Notes under the pieces: generated by a model
What the model was told of the DNA's origin: nothing
The model's database searches: none
The model's input: only the letters and a program-made list of their open reading frames with translations
Program-made: the position numbers and the translations under genes
Shown: positions 43,941 through 55,082 of the stretch, one piece after another
Position numbering within the stretch: the first letter of the stretch is position 1
How the letters are laid out: every line of letters starts with the position of its first letter
Origin: Diphasiastrum complanatum
Taxonomy: Eukaryota > Streptophyta > Lycopodiopsida > Lycopodiales > Lycopodiaceae
Direction: 5' to 3'
Length of the DNA: 64,000 nt
Assembly (NCBI GenBank): GCA_029204225.1
Contig: CM055111.1
Location: 6,997,365 to 7,061,364 of the forward strand

Positions 43941-45086
43941 GAGAGACTTCAAATCCCCAGAGAGAGCGTTTAGGGCTTAGAAGAGGCAATTGTGAGTTTC
44001 TTGTCCTACTAGTCTTAAATGATGAGTCTCACCCACCTATAATGGACTTGGATGATACGTTGGAACCTATAGAAGAACTACCAAAACTTGAGCCAACCGA
44101 CACTACAGAACCACCGTTAGTGAACGTAACACTTGCTACTACAAAACCTGTTGCCAACAGAATGGCACGGCGTTTGACTAAACCAATCGTAGTACCCCCA
44201 AAGACAGGAGGACTACCAAAGCTTAGTGGATCCACTCCTGAGTTTCATGGAGAACTGTATGAAAATGTCGAAGAGCATATTGATGCTTTTTGGACACCTG
44301 CTTTACTAGTGCCATCACAAACCCACATCATGAAATGATGTTTTTTGCCACCACTTTATCTGGAACGGCTAGGCACTGGTATCATAGTCTGCAGAGAGGC
44401 TCAATTCACACCATTGAGGAATTCCATAGACTGTTCTTAATTGAGTATGCTTCCCATCGAACGGTTGATGGCCTACTGTTCACACTGACTTCCCTATAAC
44501 AAGGAAGTAACGAAACCATCCGACAATATTGGCATCATTTGACAGAGTTGTCACACCAAGTGGAACCCACTGTGTTACTACCACCCCTATTACTACTGAC
44601 CTTCTTTCTGTGAGGGCTCCAGAATGACATACAAATGATTGTACATCAGAGTAACCCCCAAACATTGGCTGAGGCAGTAGAGAAGGCAATCGTGGTAGAA
44701 GAGGCATAGATTGCGGTTGCCCATGCATTCCACCTATCGCAAGCAGTGAATTGCTTGAACCTAAGCCCGAAAATTTTTAGAGGAGGCCCAATCGCAGCTA
44801 TAGGAGCACACCCCATAGTGGAACCCTGTCCCATACAGGCTATTGAACCTCGACAAGACAGGAACATGCAAACACAAGATGCACAAAGGCTCCAAGCACA
44901 GATGCCCGATAGAGGCTATGAGAGCACAAACTCTAATGCAAAACTAGGCGATATGCGAGCCATGTTAAAAGGATACATGGACGTGATGAGTGAGAATATG
45001 CAGACCTTAGCAGCAGATGTAAATTTTCTCAAACGACACCAAAATTTGTTGGGTCAGAGATACCCCATAGAAGGACCAAATCCCTA
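43941..45086 (+). pseudogene. Gypsy gag, capsid part
   Basis: Pro/Glu-rich N-terminal region (LEPIEELPKLEPTD), then GLPKLSGSTPEFHGEL and, after a frameshift near 44290, ATTLSGTARHWYHSLQRGS and EEFHRLFLIEYASH, which correspond to the gypsy gag motif LxGxAxxWYxxL...F. Stops at about 44498 and 44610. It then continues DIQMIVHQSNPQTLAEAVEKA and a Gln/Met-rich C-terminal end. Gag forms the particle. Confidence 0.82.
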
Positions 45087-45314
45087 GTGTGTAGACATTG
45101 TAGAGGGAATCATTTGAATCGAAACTGTTCCAACAAAGTTTGTGGGTACTGCAAGAGGCCTGGACACTTGGAGGATAGATGTTGGATACGTAGAGATGCA
45201 TTAAACACTGGGAATAGGATGCCTGGGCCAGTGAACCATAGATCCCAGGAGGACAGAACGACGGGGCCATCAAGGCCACCTCAATACATACAACGCGGAC
45301 CCAAGATTAGCTAG
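45087..45314 (+). pseudogene. Gypsy nucleocapsid with two zinc knuckles
   Basis: CRHCRGNHLNRNC (C-x2-C-x3-H-x4-C, one residue short in the loop) and CGYCKRPGHLEDRC (perfect C-x2-C-x4-H-x4-C) lie in tandem at residues 2-31. They bind element RNA for packaging. The frame is separated from gag by a stop at 45085 and ends at 45312. Confidence 0.85.
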
Positions 45315-45433
45315 GTGGATAAAGGGAAGGCATGCATAGAAGATGACCGGCCACCTGTGAACTTCATCGCTGTAGAGACACTGGAGGAACGAGCAGGAAA
45401 GAGGTCTTAGTAGTAACCCGGAGTAACCTCCAG

Positions 45434-46200
45434 ATGGAGCTACCTCCCAGGAAACCCAAGCCTACACCAAAACCACCACCGGAGGTAGATAACCCAGTGG
45501 TCATTGAGAAGCCAGTATTCGAACCTACACCCATCTACGAGGATCCACTGCCCAAAGAGCAAGGTGAGGTTAGTGTCTTGGAAGGACATAGACATCCCAG
45601 ATTCCTAGGACCGAGAAAAGGGAAAACCGGCCTAGAAACTAAGAGAACCATGACCCGACCGCGCAGGTTTAGGAAGGATATAGACCTAAACTTGAAGAGA
45701 GGGAATATTGATCTAGGTCAAGCCCTAGAGAATCTAAAATTGGAAATAGGGCTCTGGCAACTAGTACAGTTGTCACCCACTATTAAACGCATGATCAAAT
45801 GATTGATGAGACCACCCATGACCAGAACATTGGAGCCACCTACAATAGGGAAAGTAGATGCGGATTTGTTAGATCGCTACTGCCCTAAGGTAGATGTACT
45901 CATAGATGGCCTAGTCATTTCAGGGGCCATAGTTGATGCCGGGTCAGTAGTTAACATCATAAGTCTGGAACTTTTAGACCGCCTTGGTTTTACTCTAGAA
46001 CCCGCTACCTTGACAGCCCTAAAGCTAGCCAACAACTCTGTGATCAAACCAGAGGGTGAGCTTAAGAATGTGCCCATTACCGTGGCTAACAAGACCATTC
46101 AAGTGGACTTTTACGTCATGAGGATGTACGCCGAAAACTGGGGGTACTCTATATTGCTAGGATGGCCAACTGCACAGTCGACATTCCCGTAGGAGTACTG
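45434..46200 (+). pseudogene. Gypsy protease with Pro-rich lead
   Basis: A Pro/Lys-rich frame (45434-45802) leads, after a stop, into 45803-46192: DVLIDGLVISGAIVDAGSVVNII with DAGS as the catalytic triplet region, where many plant gypsy proteases have DxGS. LKLANNSVIKPEGEL and WGYSILLGWPTAQ follow, the usual protease flap and ILG(R) end. It cuts the polyprotein. The catalytic Asp is kept, and the frame is broken after 46192. Confidence 0.8.
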
Positions 46201-47460
46201 ATTTTTGGAAGGGGTAGAGAGCATACCATAGTCAACGGTTATCCCGAGGTGCCTCAGTCAGAAAGAGCACCCATACCTTCATCTGAGTGGGAGGAGGTCA
46301 CGAGTAGTGAGGACGATGATGAGTCCACTACGAGTGAAGATGAACCAAACCTGAGATCAGTACTGGACATAGAGTGGAACACTCCAGAAGAGCGGCCTCC
46401 CAAAGTTCGAGACGCCGATATTTGCCTGATAAACCTAGGAATCCTAGAAGAGCCCAAGAACATCAAAATAGGTGCTTCCCTAGGCATTGGAGAAAAAGAA
46501 GAATACGAACGGCTGTGTAGAAAGTACCAGCATATTTTTGCCTGGGACTACTCAGATTTGAAGGGGATTCCACCTGATCTAGTGACTCATACAATACCAC
46601 TGAAGGAGGAAGCCAAACCTATATGACAAAAACAACGTCGGCTACCCTACCACCTAAAGGAAGGAGTATACACTGAACTCGAGAGACTTCGAAATGCTGG
46701 ACTGATATTTCCGATAGAGAACACTGAGTGGTGCTCCCCAATAGTACCTCGCACCAAGAAGAACTCTACACGCATTCGCGTATGCGTGGATTATAAGAGG
46801 TTGAACAAACAGACTAAGAAGGACTACTGCCCATTGCCGTTCATAGACCAAGTCCTAGAAGAAATGGCAGAAAGAGACCAATACTCTTTCATGGATTGTT
46901 TCGTGGGCTATAATCAGATAGCCATAGCAGAAGATGATAAACTGAAGACTACCTTCACAACCACATTTGGGATTTTTGCTTACCACGTCATGCCCTTTGG
47001 GTTGACTAATGCCCCTGGAACCTATCAGAGGTTTATGAACAAGCACTTCGAGGATATCTTAGACGAAAACCTCAAAATTTTTATAGATGACCTCTGTGGG
47101 GCAACCATCGTCACAAAACATCTCAACATGCTAGAGAAGTGTTTTTAGAAGTGCGCAACAACTTGTATAGCTTTGAATGCTAACAAGTGCCTATTCGGAG
47201 TTCTTACGAGGTACTGTTAGGACATGTCATTAGCAAGTACGAAATGGCAACTGATTCAGAAAAAATAGCTATGCTCCTAGCCATGATGGCACCAACTACG
47301 GTGTCCCAACTTCAGACATTCTTAGGCTCGAGTGGTTATTACAAAAGATATGTGATGGCCTATGCCATGCATACTTACCAGATGGCTGGCTTATTGAAAA
47401 CCAACGTGGAGTGGACCTGGGACGAGGCATGTGAGAAGACTTTTCAAGAATTAAAAATTA
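46201..47460 (+). pseudogene. Gypsy reverse transcriptase
   Basis: Acidic linker, then YQHIFAWDYSDLKGIPPDLV and, beyond a TGA at 46624 (likely CGA originally), LPYHLKEGVYTELERLRNAG, WCSPIVPRTKK, RIRVCVDYKRLNKQT, YSFMDCFVGYNQIAIAEDD, TTFTTTFGIFAYHVMPFGL and IFIDDLCG. The three catalytic Asp residues are present (MDC and FIDD). A TAG at 47146 and a frameshift near 47170 follow, then QTFLGSSGYYKRYV and the connection (WTWDEACEKTFQELK). Most of the palm is one open frame. Confidence 0.88.
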
Positions 47461-47463
47461 GCT

Positions 47464-47960
47464 TTGGCTAACGCTCCAATATTGAAACCACCTATGTATG
47501 ATAGGGAGTTCTTCGTTTTCACGAGCACCACAGACACGTGCATAAACTGTTGCCTGGCCCAGATTTCGGACAAAAAATATCACCCTATTATTTTTATAGG
47601 AAGAAAACTAAACAAAGCCGAACTTAATTATAGTAAGGCTGAGAAAATTTGTTTGGGGATAGCTTACGCTGCCGCCAAACTAAGACATTACCTATTGCAT
47701 CGAAAAGTGACTTTCTTGACCAAGAGTACTACAGTCACCTTGATGATGAATAAACTAGAACCTCCTGAGCGCTTAATGAAGTGGATAATCTCCCTTCAGG
47801 AGTTTGACTACACCCTCCAAAGCAAGCCGCCTAAACTACAGGGGTTAAACGATTGTATTTGCGAGCTAGGAGGGGTTACTAAGACAGATGATGAGTGGGA
47901 GATTGATCACTTAAAAGAACTTTTGAAGCTAGACGTTGAAACAATTCCTGAGTGGTATAT
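47464..47960 (+). pseudogene. Gypsy RNase H (catalytically altered)
   Basis: Open frame: LKPPMYDREFFVFTSTTDTCINCCLAQ, then IIFIGRKLNKAELNYSKAEKICLGI and FDYTLQSKPPKLQGLND. In the family the first catalytic Asp lies in FxxxTDAS; here the aligned residues are FVFTSTT, so Asp is replaced. The domain probably serves as structural connection only. That agrees with the presence of a second RNase H downstream that has all its acidic residues. Confidence 0.78.
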
Positions 47961-49196
47961 AGCTTTAGCAACCTACCTATCCACACTAGAGACACCCAAG
48001 TATGACGACTCTAGAAAAACGAAAGCTATGTCTACAAGCCCTAAAGTTTGCTTTAATAGGGGGCACACTATACAGACGAGGTGTAGAAGGGCTGTATCGA
48101 AGATGCATCACTCCTGAAGAAGCCAAATCTATACTAGAGGAGTGTCACGATTATGCCTGTGGGGACCACTTTGCCGGCCAGCTCACAGGACAAAAGATTC
48201 TGAGGGCGGGTTACTGGTGGCCGACACTATTCCAAGATGCTCATTTACATGCCCGGAACTGTGACACCTTTCAACGAGTTGACAAGATGGATAATAGGGT
48301 GTGATCGTTTTAGTTCCAATATAGGCATGTCTCCCCTTCAAAAAATGGGGCATTAACTTTGTTGGCCCAATACACCCGGCTTCAGCTAGCCGAAAACATT
48401 ATATCATAGTGGCCACTGACTATTTCACAAAGTGGGCCGAGGCACAGGCTGTGGCCAAAGACAATGCAAAAGAACCATCTGATTCTTACTAGAACAGGTG
48501 ATAGGCCGGTTCGATACACCCAGAGAACTCATCTCTGACAGGGGTACCCATTTCCTAAACAGAACTATCAAGGCTTTGACCGATCAGTTGACGATCAAGC
48601 ACCGGAAAAGCACACCCTACCACCCGCAAGCCAACGGTCAGGCTGAAAGCACGAACAAACAACTAGTGGGTATTCTAAGAAAAATTTTATCGGACCGATA
48701 GAGGGATTGGGACAAAAAACTATATTCGGCATTGTGGGCATATAATGCCACCTATAAGACTAGTACCAACCACACGTCCTTTTTTCTAGTGTATGGCCAA
48801 GAATGTGTACTGCCAATAGAAATAGAGCTCCCATCCTTGCGGTTTGCCATGAAGCATGACCTAGGAGAGAAAGAATCAATACAACACCGACTGGACACTT
48901 TACAAGACCTGGACGAGCACCGAATAGCTGTCCTAAATCACCAAGAAACCCACAAAAGACGCATGAAGGAGATTCATGATAGGAACATGCGCGATTATCA
49001 GTTTAGGCAGGGGCAATTAGTATTGTTCTACGACGCTAGACATGAGCTGATGCCTCAAAAGTTGGAGCCACGTTGGAACGGTCCATATGTAATAGTGAAA
49101 CTGTATGAAAACAACACGGTTAAGCTAGCCGAGTTGAACGGTGAAATTTTTAAGCACCGAACCAACATAAACAAGATAAAAGCTTACCGTAGTTAA
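47961..49196 (+). pseudogene. Gypsy integrase
   Basis: A frameshift near 48000 leads to the zinc region (LYRRGVEGLYRRCITPEEA, HDYACGDHFAGQ, GYWWPTLFQDAHLHARNCDTF). The core is frameshifted (WGINFVGPIHPAS, VATDYFTKWAEA with first Asp; LISDRGTHFLN with second Asp; HPQANGQAESTNK with Glu). After a TAG at 48700 the C-terminal part runs LWAYNATYKTSTNHTSFFLVYG to NINKIKAYRS and a stop at 49196, the natural end of pol. All catalytic acids are present. No chromodomain is visible. Confidence 0.88.
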
Positions 49197-49344
49197 AGAG
49201 AAGCCGAAGTCACCTGTGCAGTATGTAACACCTTTTCATGTTCACCTTTTCAGGTATCGGAGTGAACGACCTAGAAGCATCACGAATACTGGGAACACTC
49301 AGAGAATCAAAAGTAGCCCTAGTGACCTTGTACATATACGTTGA

Positions 49345-49860
49345 ATGGAAGGGTGCGAAAAACCAAAACAAAAATTCATAAAATCAAGAAAAATACAAAA
49401 AGATTATTGTTGGGATATGGAACTCACCCAGGAACTTGGGACATATACGTTGAAGGTAGACGGAGCCTGCAGACATTCGAATAGAGAAGGTGCCATAGGA
49501 GCAGTATTGCAGAATCCCAATGGGACTGAACTAGCCAGTATAGGAGTCCTATTAGGGAAAGGATTCACGAACAACACTGCCGAATACAAAGCCCTTCTAA
49601 TCGGTCTACAAATGACCATGGGAGTTGCGCAAACTATAAGCAACCTCTGAATTATGGGGGATTCACAACTCCTAATCCGAGGTATGATTGGCGTATACCG
49701 ACTCAAATGCAGGACCTTACAGGCCTATGCAATTGACATCAACGAATACACTAGAGAGTTTTTCCACATCGAATGGATGTATATTCCATGAGCACATAAC
49801 CAACGTGCTGATAGTCTAGTAGCGATAGCCTATGACCATGATCATTACTGGCAATGTGAG
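49345..49860 (+). pseudogene. Second (archaeal-type) RNase H, downstream of integrase
   Basis: The frame from ATG 49345 reads YTLKVDGACRHSNREGAIGA, NNTAEYKALLIGLQM, then after a TGA at 49648 IMGDSQLLIRGM, YAIDINEYTREFFHIEWMYI, another stop, and HNQRADSLVAIA. The four acidic RNase H residues (DGA, AEY, GDS, RADS) are all present. This is the extra RNase H known from the Tat/Ogre branch of plant Ty3/gypsy. Here it follows integrase as a separate frame 149 bases after the pol stop. Confidence 0.82.
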
Positions 49861-50198
49861 CCAGGTAGGGTAGTCATTTCGCCCATAACCATTGTTGCGG
49901 AGCTATGGACAATCCTAAAAGCCCAAGCATGGTATGGAGTTCGGTGGATCAGAGGTCTGATAAACCAAGTAGGTCTAGTGAATCCCCAACTCCTAGTCCA
50001 ATTACATCAGTTAATGAGCCATGAACTATCTAGAACTTGTTTTAGGTCACACCATAGTAGCATAACCCATGGGTTAATGCACATGGCCTAAGTACATAGT
50101 AAAACCCTGCCCTAGCATGAACCTGATAGATACACACGGAAGAGGAGAGGGGGTGTACAGCTTAAAGATTTTTAGTACATTCAACATATTGTATATTC
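49861..50198 (+). other. Spacer between second RNase H and the extra ORF
   Basis: Coding-like remnants with stops directly after RNase H (WTILKAQAWYGVRWIRGLI), then about 150 bases without a frame. A purine stretch GGAAGAGGAGAGGGGG at 50138-50153 is noteworthy but lies far from the LTR. Confidence 0.4.
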
Positions 50199-51212
50199 AT
50201 GTATATAAATGCCAAAACACAGGTGATGGAATTCACTGCTGAAAAGAGAATGGAAGACCCACAGAGCAGTAATCAGCCCGAGCAATGCCATAGAAAACTG
50301 ATGAGGTTCGTACTGAAGGAAGGACAGAGGACCGACATAGAAATCCAACGTCTGAAAGAAGAATTGAAGAAACAAAAACACCTACGAATCAGAGCCACTA
50401 ACGAGCTAATTAGCACCAATAAGGAGCGAGATACCTAGAAGCAGAAGTACAATGACCTCAAGGAGGCTAGTGAAAGATGGCGAATAAGCCATAGGGAGGG
50501 GTATAAAGGGCAGGAAAAGATCCTAGCCAACACCAAGGTGGAACTAGCTGCAACCGAAACTACCCTAGCCATGCTATCTAGGCAGTTACATGAGTATCAG
50601 AGAAAAGAAGCTGCAAGAGGACCAATAAGGCCTCAGAGTTCCCGCAACCCTTTACCCGCTTACCCTGTGCACCGCAAGGAAATTTTGTCGAACAGTCTGT
50701 TCTACAAAATTTTTGATGCTCACAACTTATATCTACCGCCCATGGAGTTTCCGCTAGATATCCAGGTTTTTGAGCTACGACCATCCACGAGTTCCGCCCT
50801 CAGATTCACATGGCCACTCATCCCAGGTAGTTTTGAAAACTACAAAGATTCCTGCGAAAGCTTATGTAGGTTCTCAGTTGTTGCTGCGCACCAGAAAGAT
50901 GATATCATTAGATTGGCCGGCCACTATGCCTACTGCCTGCAGAATTGGTTACTACAACCTTGGGGCGCTAAGACTAAACCCACCAGGATTCACCTTACCA
51001 AATGGTGGTACAACCCCAATGAGTCCATGGAGTCAGAAGCGGACCTAGTATTGTACCTGCGGATGCGTGACAGAACTTCCAAGGAACGCAAAACCCTAAA
51101 TGAGATGTTTTATTTTAAGTCCTTGGAAGGTGCCGATCCAGCCCTTGTGGATGTGGCAGAAGTGGACTCCAATTACACTGGGGAGTTGAAAAACCAACGG
51201 ACAGAAATGTGA
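50199..51212 (+). pseudogene. Extra 3' ORF of the gypsy element, coiled coil, function unknown
   Basis: One frame of 337 codons broken by a single TAG at 50436 (probably CAG). Roughly the first 130 residues are highly charged with heptad-like spacing (IEIQRLKEELKKQKHLRIR, QKYNDLKEASERWRISHRE), predicting a coiled coil. The second half has aromatic-rich segments (NSLFYKIFDAHNLYLPPMEF, LAGHYAYCLQNWLLQPWG, LTKWWYNPNESM). There is no signal peptide, membrane segment or enzyme motif. It resembles no domain I can name. It lies where some plant LTR elements carry accessory or env-like frames. Confidence 0.65.
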
Positions 51213-51496
51213 AGGAATGCACTGTAACCACCCACCTCAGTATTATGCATCATACACTAGACACAGTATGGTGAGCATTTGTTGCAAGTCTCAGTTTCTA
51301 TGCATACATCTTTATTGAATCTCTATAAAAACTCTGAGCTGCATTTGGGCATTTGCTAACTTCTATAGGCATAAATGAAAGTATAGACGCATAGTTGAGG
51401 GGGGGTTGAGAGAGGAAAAAGTGGGAACAAAAACAGTGCAGTGGGGTGAGGAGTGACTCCATCGCCCAATGGGCAAGGCACAGAAGAAAAATATAT

Positions 51497-51527
<31 letters not shown>

Positions 51528-52380
51528 GAAAAAGAGAGAGAAAGAAAGACGGAGAGAAAAGTAAGAGAAAAAAGAGAAAAAAGAAAGAGACTTCAACTGT
51601 ATGTATCAAGTCTCGAACCAATTTGTGAGGACGAGTGATGCCTCGCACATCCATAAGAGGTGAGGACGATTTTCCTAATTGATTCCGTAGACTAGCGGAA
51701 AATCAGTACTTCCTAGCATCTTGTGTATTGGATCTTAGGACAATAAGTTATCCTACATGGACTACTATCAGAATATAGGGCTTGAGAGGAGAGTCAGTAC
51801 AGAGAGGAGACTAGATGGTTATTCCCTATTGAATCCATTCTTAGAGAGTATAAGTTGAATGTCTAAACAAAAAAAAAAAGAATTAGTAATCACTAGTCTG
51901 GACCGGTTTTAGAGTTGGGGCACTAAAGCCTCATCGTGCATACATTCACACACACATCAATGACACGGTGTTAGACACAATACTGATGACCTGCATCCAT
52001 ATCATCCCATCTGCAATCCTGAAATTTGCATTTGCATATCCCTCCATGCATGGGTCCAAAAGTGGGCATTGCCTTACATCTGATAGAATTGGGAGCATTT
52101 GCCATTTAGGTCACAGGTGGGTTTTTGCAGGTATGAAGACACCAAACTGTTCAAAGATGCCGTGGTTAAATCCAATCCAGTTGCAGATGGATCCTAAGGG
52201 CTAAATCGACGGCCTTTGGGTAGGAAGCTGTTGAAGACATCCTACCAACTCACTGTGGTTAGCATCACCTAGCAAGGGTGCTGAGCCCACTAACTTCAGC
52301 CACCACCAGGAGCTGGTCTGTGAAACCAGAGACTCTGGGTCCGCCGTATGGGGACCATACTACCCAGTGGTAGTCGCCAA
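51213..52380 (+). other. Non-coding region before the LTR, with homopurine tract
   Basis: No gene. 51496-51590 is a homopurine tract, A-rich then GA-rich. A G-rich segment (GAGGGGGGGTTGAGAGAGG) lies at about 51398-51416. The bases directly before the LTR start (GTGGTAGTCGCCAA) do not look like a polypurine tract, so the functional tract is unclear. Confidence 0.5.
51496..51590. repeat. Homopurine tract (about 95 bp)
   Basis: A/G-only stretch apart from a few T/C interruptions near 51526 and 51550-51562. Long frames across it on either strand are compositional artefacts. Confidence 0.85.
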
Positions 52381-54970
52381 TGTTAGCCGATATTTGTGCA
52401 TAGAAAATCGGACTAATATTGAAGTTTAAGTTTGCAATAATTGAAAAAATCGGCACGTAAAACCCGATTATTAGAGAAAAATTGCACAAATTTGCCTTAA
52501 AACTGGGTCCCAGCCCGTCCTAAAGTGGCTAGACACAGTTTAAAAGTAAGAAACTGACTTTCAAAAAAATCGTCAAAAATATTTTGTGGTCAAGTTTTGT
52601 AAGACCGAGCCAAAAGTGCTGGTCCACCTAGAATTGGGTCCCAGCCCGCTCTAAATGAGGCTAGAGCAAATTTTGCGGCCTTAAAAATGGCCGGTAAATA
52701 TTTTACGGCTTTTCAAAAAAAAAAAGGCCAGCTGTAAAAAATAGCCGGTATGCCCGTGCTAAAATCTCACCATGTGGAATAGGGGCTTGACAAAGTCCTC
52801 ACCCACCTTTTGGATAATAAATGTAAACAAGACTTTAGGACCTAGAGGGCCTAAAAGATATTTTCTCTAGCTTTTGGCTAAGAGGACATCTTGGCTAGTT
52901 TTGGAAGGGGGCCTTAAATGGCACCAACCCCTACACCTTCAAGGAGGCCACTTGATGTACTTGCCAATGGGTGTTGGACAAATGGACGAAAGGGCTTAAA
53001 GGGCATGAAAATTGGCAAAGCCTCATTTTGAAGGGGGACACTTGGGATTTACTATAAATGGAGACCACTCTTTGTGTTAAGATATAGTTGATTGATAGTT
53101 GCATGAGTTAGATGATGATGTGATAGTTTGATGTGATGTTGGTTGAGAGTTTTTTAGAGTTGAAAGCTTTTGGAAGATGGGTGCTTGCTTGAGAGATCTT
53201 TGTTGATGAGTAGGTTTGATTCCTTGTAAGTTTGGTTTGATGGATGGGTAAATGTGGTTTTGCCTTATAGTATGCTTATGCATTGGTACAAGTATTGTCT
53301 TGCATATTTGCTTGTGGAGTGATGGATGTTTGGGGTTGAATGCTTGTTAGTGGATTGAGAGTAGACTCACTTGTAGTTGATAACAATGGATAGGTTGGGT
53401 GTTTGTGGTTTGGTTTGAGAGTTAGTGTTGAGGGGGTGTGTGTAAAATGTGTTTTGAGAGAATTGATTTTTTTGAGAGTGATTTCATGGTGAGGGTTGGT
53501 TGGTTGGTTGTAGTCCATTGTCATACTAGTAGGCTTACATCTTGAATGAGTGGGATGGTTTGCTTGAGGGCTTGGTGTGAATGATGGGTTGCTGATTTTT
53601 TTAGCCATTGCATCTTCTTGGCCTGTTTTTTTTTTTTTTACAGACTTTCGGTTCAGTTTTCTCTCAACTGAACCGTTAACATTTCAATTGCACCATTCAT
53701 ATTTCAGAAACTTTTATTTTCTTCATTTTTTCTTTCTACACCAACTCGATCGGACATGCGTAAAGTGGAAAAAACTGCATCAACATGCCTGGCTCTGATT
53801 TTTGCTACAAGGTTCATGACTAGAGTTTCCATGCAACGGCTACCTAATTGCACATTGAGGTGAGTTTTTGACTTGAACTTTCTTTCTAGTCACTTCCATT
53901 TCTTGAAGTTCTGTTTGTAAGCTCTTAACTTAAATTGGAATGGGATGTGAGATTTACACTTTGAAGGAGGTTGTTATGAATGGTCTAGGGAAGTAAGCTT
54001 GTTTACGTCAAGTTTTTTCGAGGTCCTACAGATTTAAGTGTTGCTGATGGTTGTAATTTTCAGTTGTACTCATTTACATTGGTGACTACTTGTAAGGTTT
54101 GGTAGTGAATCGGGTTTTTAAGCATGAACTAGAGTTCAGTTGAGAATTATAGTAATGAATGTCATATGTTGTGGGGTTAATTAAGACAAGGATTGATTTT
54201 CGGTTATCGACGTTTAGTGAAAGCAAGAACGCTTGTAACCAGATTTTATTAGCATGGTTTGGAAGTACTTATATGGATACGGTTTTAAAAGGTGAATGTG
54301 TTTTACTCCATGCTTGTCTAAGATAGAACTGATAGTTTAAACCGCAATAAACCGTCAAAGTTCAGAAGCATTTTATTTTCATCATTTATGAAGTGTGTCA
54401 GCTGGACCCGACCTCTGTGAAACACCCAAGCGCGCCGTCCACCATCCGTGGTTGAAAAACACCACCTTGGTTAAAGCGTCGCACTAGTCACACCCGCCGT
54501 CGGTACTGTCTAGCGAAATACCTAGACCCGACGGTCGGCGAAAATACCGCCGCTTAGCAAACAAAGCGGTGCGTATAACTTGCACCCCACGAGCACATCA
54601 TAGATAGTAAATCGGTTTCTAGCCCATGTAAGATTTCTACTAACTGTGAATTGAATTCAATGGGGAAAGAGATATTAGCAAGATCCTAACACGAATTAGT
54701 GATCAGAAGTTTTACGGAACCGTGACCCTAGAAAGCTAGTGAATCATTGCAGCCAAAAGTACTAGCACCCCCTCCTTGCAACTATATCTCTGAGAGCCTA
54801 GAAAACTCTCATCGGTTGGGGAGCATGGGGCAATAGAGGAGGCCATCAGGGTTGGAAGTGGCAAACCCTCTATTGCTCACGTAGGGCCGAACCGCCAGTA
54901 GAGGTGGGGCCCCTTGACCCTTTTAGGACGTTTTGGCTAGACCAACCCCCCGTCAAAAATGGCCCCAACA
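52381..54970 (+). repeat. Gypsy LTR (2590 bp)
   Basis: Begins TGTTAGCCGATATTTG and ends GGCCCCAACA, directly before a primer-binding site. The inverted solo LTR 55115-58084 is homologous along its whole length. This copy lacks about 380 bases present there (plus 57333-57705). The boundaries rest on the solo copy, which is flanked by a target duplication. It contains a TATA-like CTATAAAT at 53052 and an antisense frame of 110 residues. Confidence 0.9.
53052..53059 (+). promoter_or_regulatory. Candidate TATA box of the gypsy LTR
   Basis: CTATAAAT, about 670 bases from the LTR start. The solo LTR has CTATAAAA at the same place (minus, about 57050). Conservation in both copies and the GC-richer flanks support a promoter role. 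The transcription start would lie about 30 bases downstream. Confidence 0.45.
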
Positions 54971-54989
54971 TTGGTGCGTCTGCCGGGAG
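54971..54989 (+). other. Gypsy primer-binding site
   Basis: TTGGTGCGTCTGCCGGGAG follows the LTR's ...ACA end. The TTGG start and following GC-rich bases are normal for plant gypsy sites primed by a tRNA with CCA end. The matching tRNA is not assigned. Confidence 0.65.
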
Positions 54990-55082
54990 TCGAAAATTTT
55001 TCAGGAGATGTTGCTTGAAAGAGTAGTTATTCATATCGTTGGAGTACAAAGCAATAGTTGTCATACCACCAGAAGTCTACAG
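54990..55082 (+). other. Gypsy leader, proximal part
   Basis: 93 bases after the primer-binding site, ending at the boundary with the copia LTR (CTACAG|TAACATG). In an unpermuted element this would connect to 43220. Confidence 0.6.

Larger units (their letters stand above)
43220..55082 (+). mobile_element. Ty3/gypsy element, single LTR, apparently circularly permuted (11.86 kb)
   Basis: Order on plus: part of the leader, gag, zinc knuckles, protease, RT, RNase H, integrase, second RNase H, extra ORF, non-coding, one LTR (52381-54970), primer-binding site, first 94 bases or so of leader. Both flanks are the same copia LTR, which resumes with only one base missing (CCAA|A|TAACATG) and no 5-bp duplication. 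A normal insertion would have an LTR at each end. The order fits a one-LTR circle opened within its leader and joined to the break. All coding parts carry stops or frameshifts. Confidence 0.8.

Noticed and set aside
51298-51654. Phe/Ser-rich minus frames and Lys-rich plus frames at 51.3-51.6 kb
   Set aside because: They read through the homopurine tract and reflect composition only.
52330-52380. Polypurine tract directly before the gypsy LTR
   Set aside because: The last bases (GTGGTAGTCGCCAA) are not purine-rich. Tracts at 51398 or 50138 are too far away to be assigned.
43220-55082. 5-bp target duplication or a second LTR for the permuted gypsy element
   Set aside because: Searched at both boundaries. 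Left TCCAA and right TAACA do not match, and no LTR end is present at 43220.
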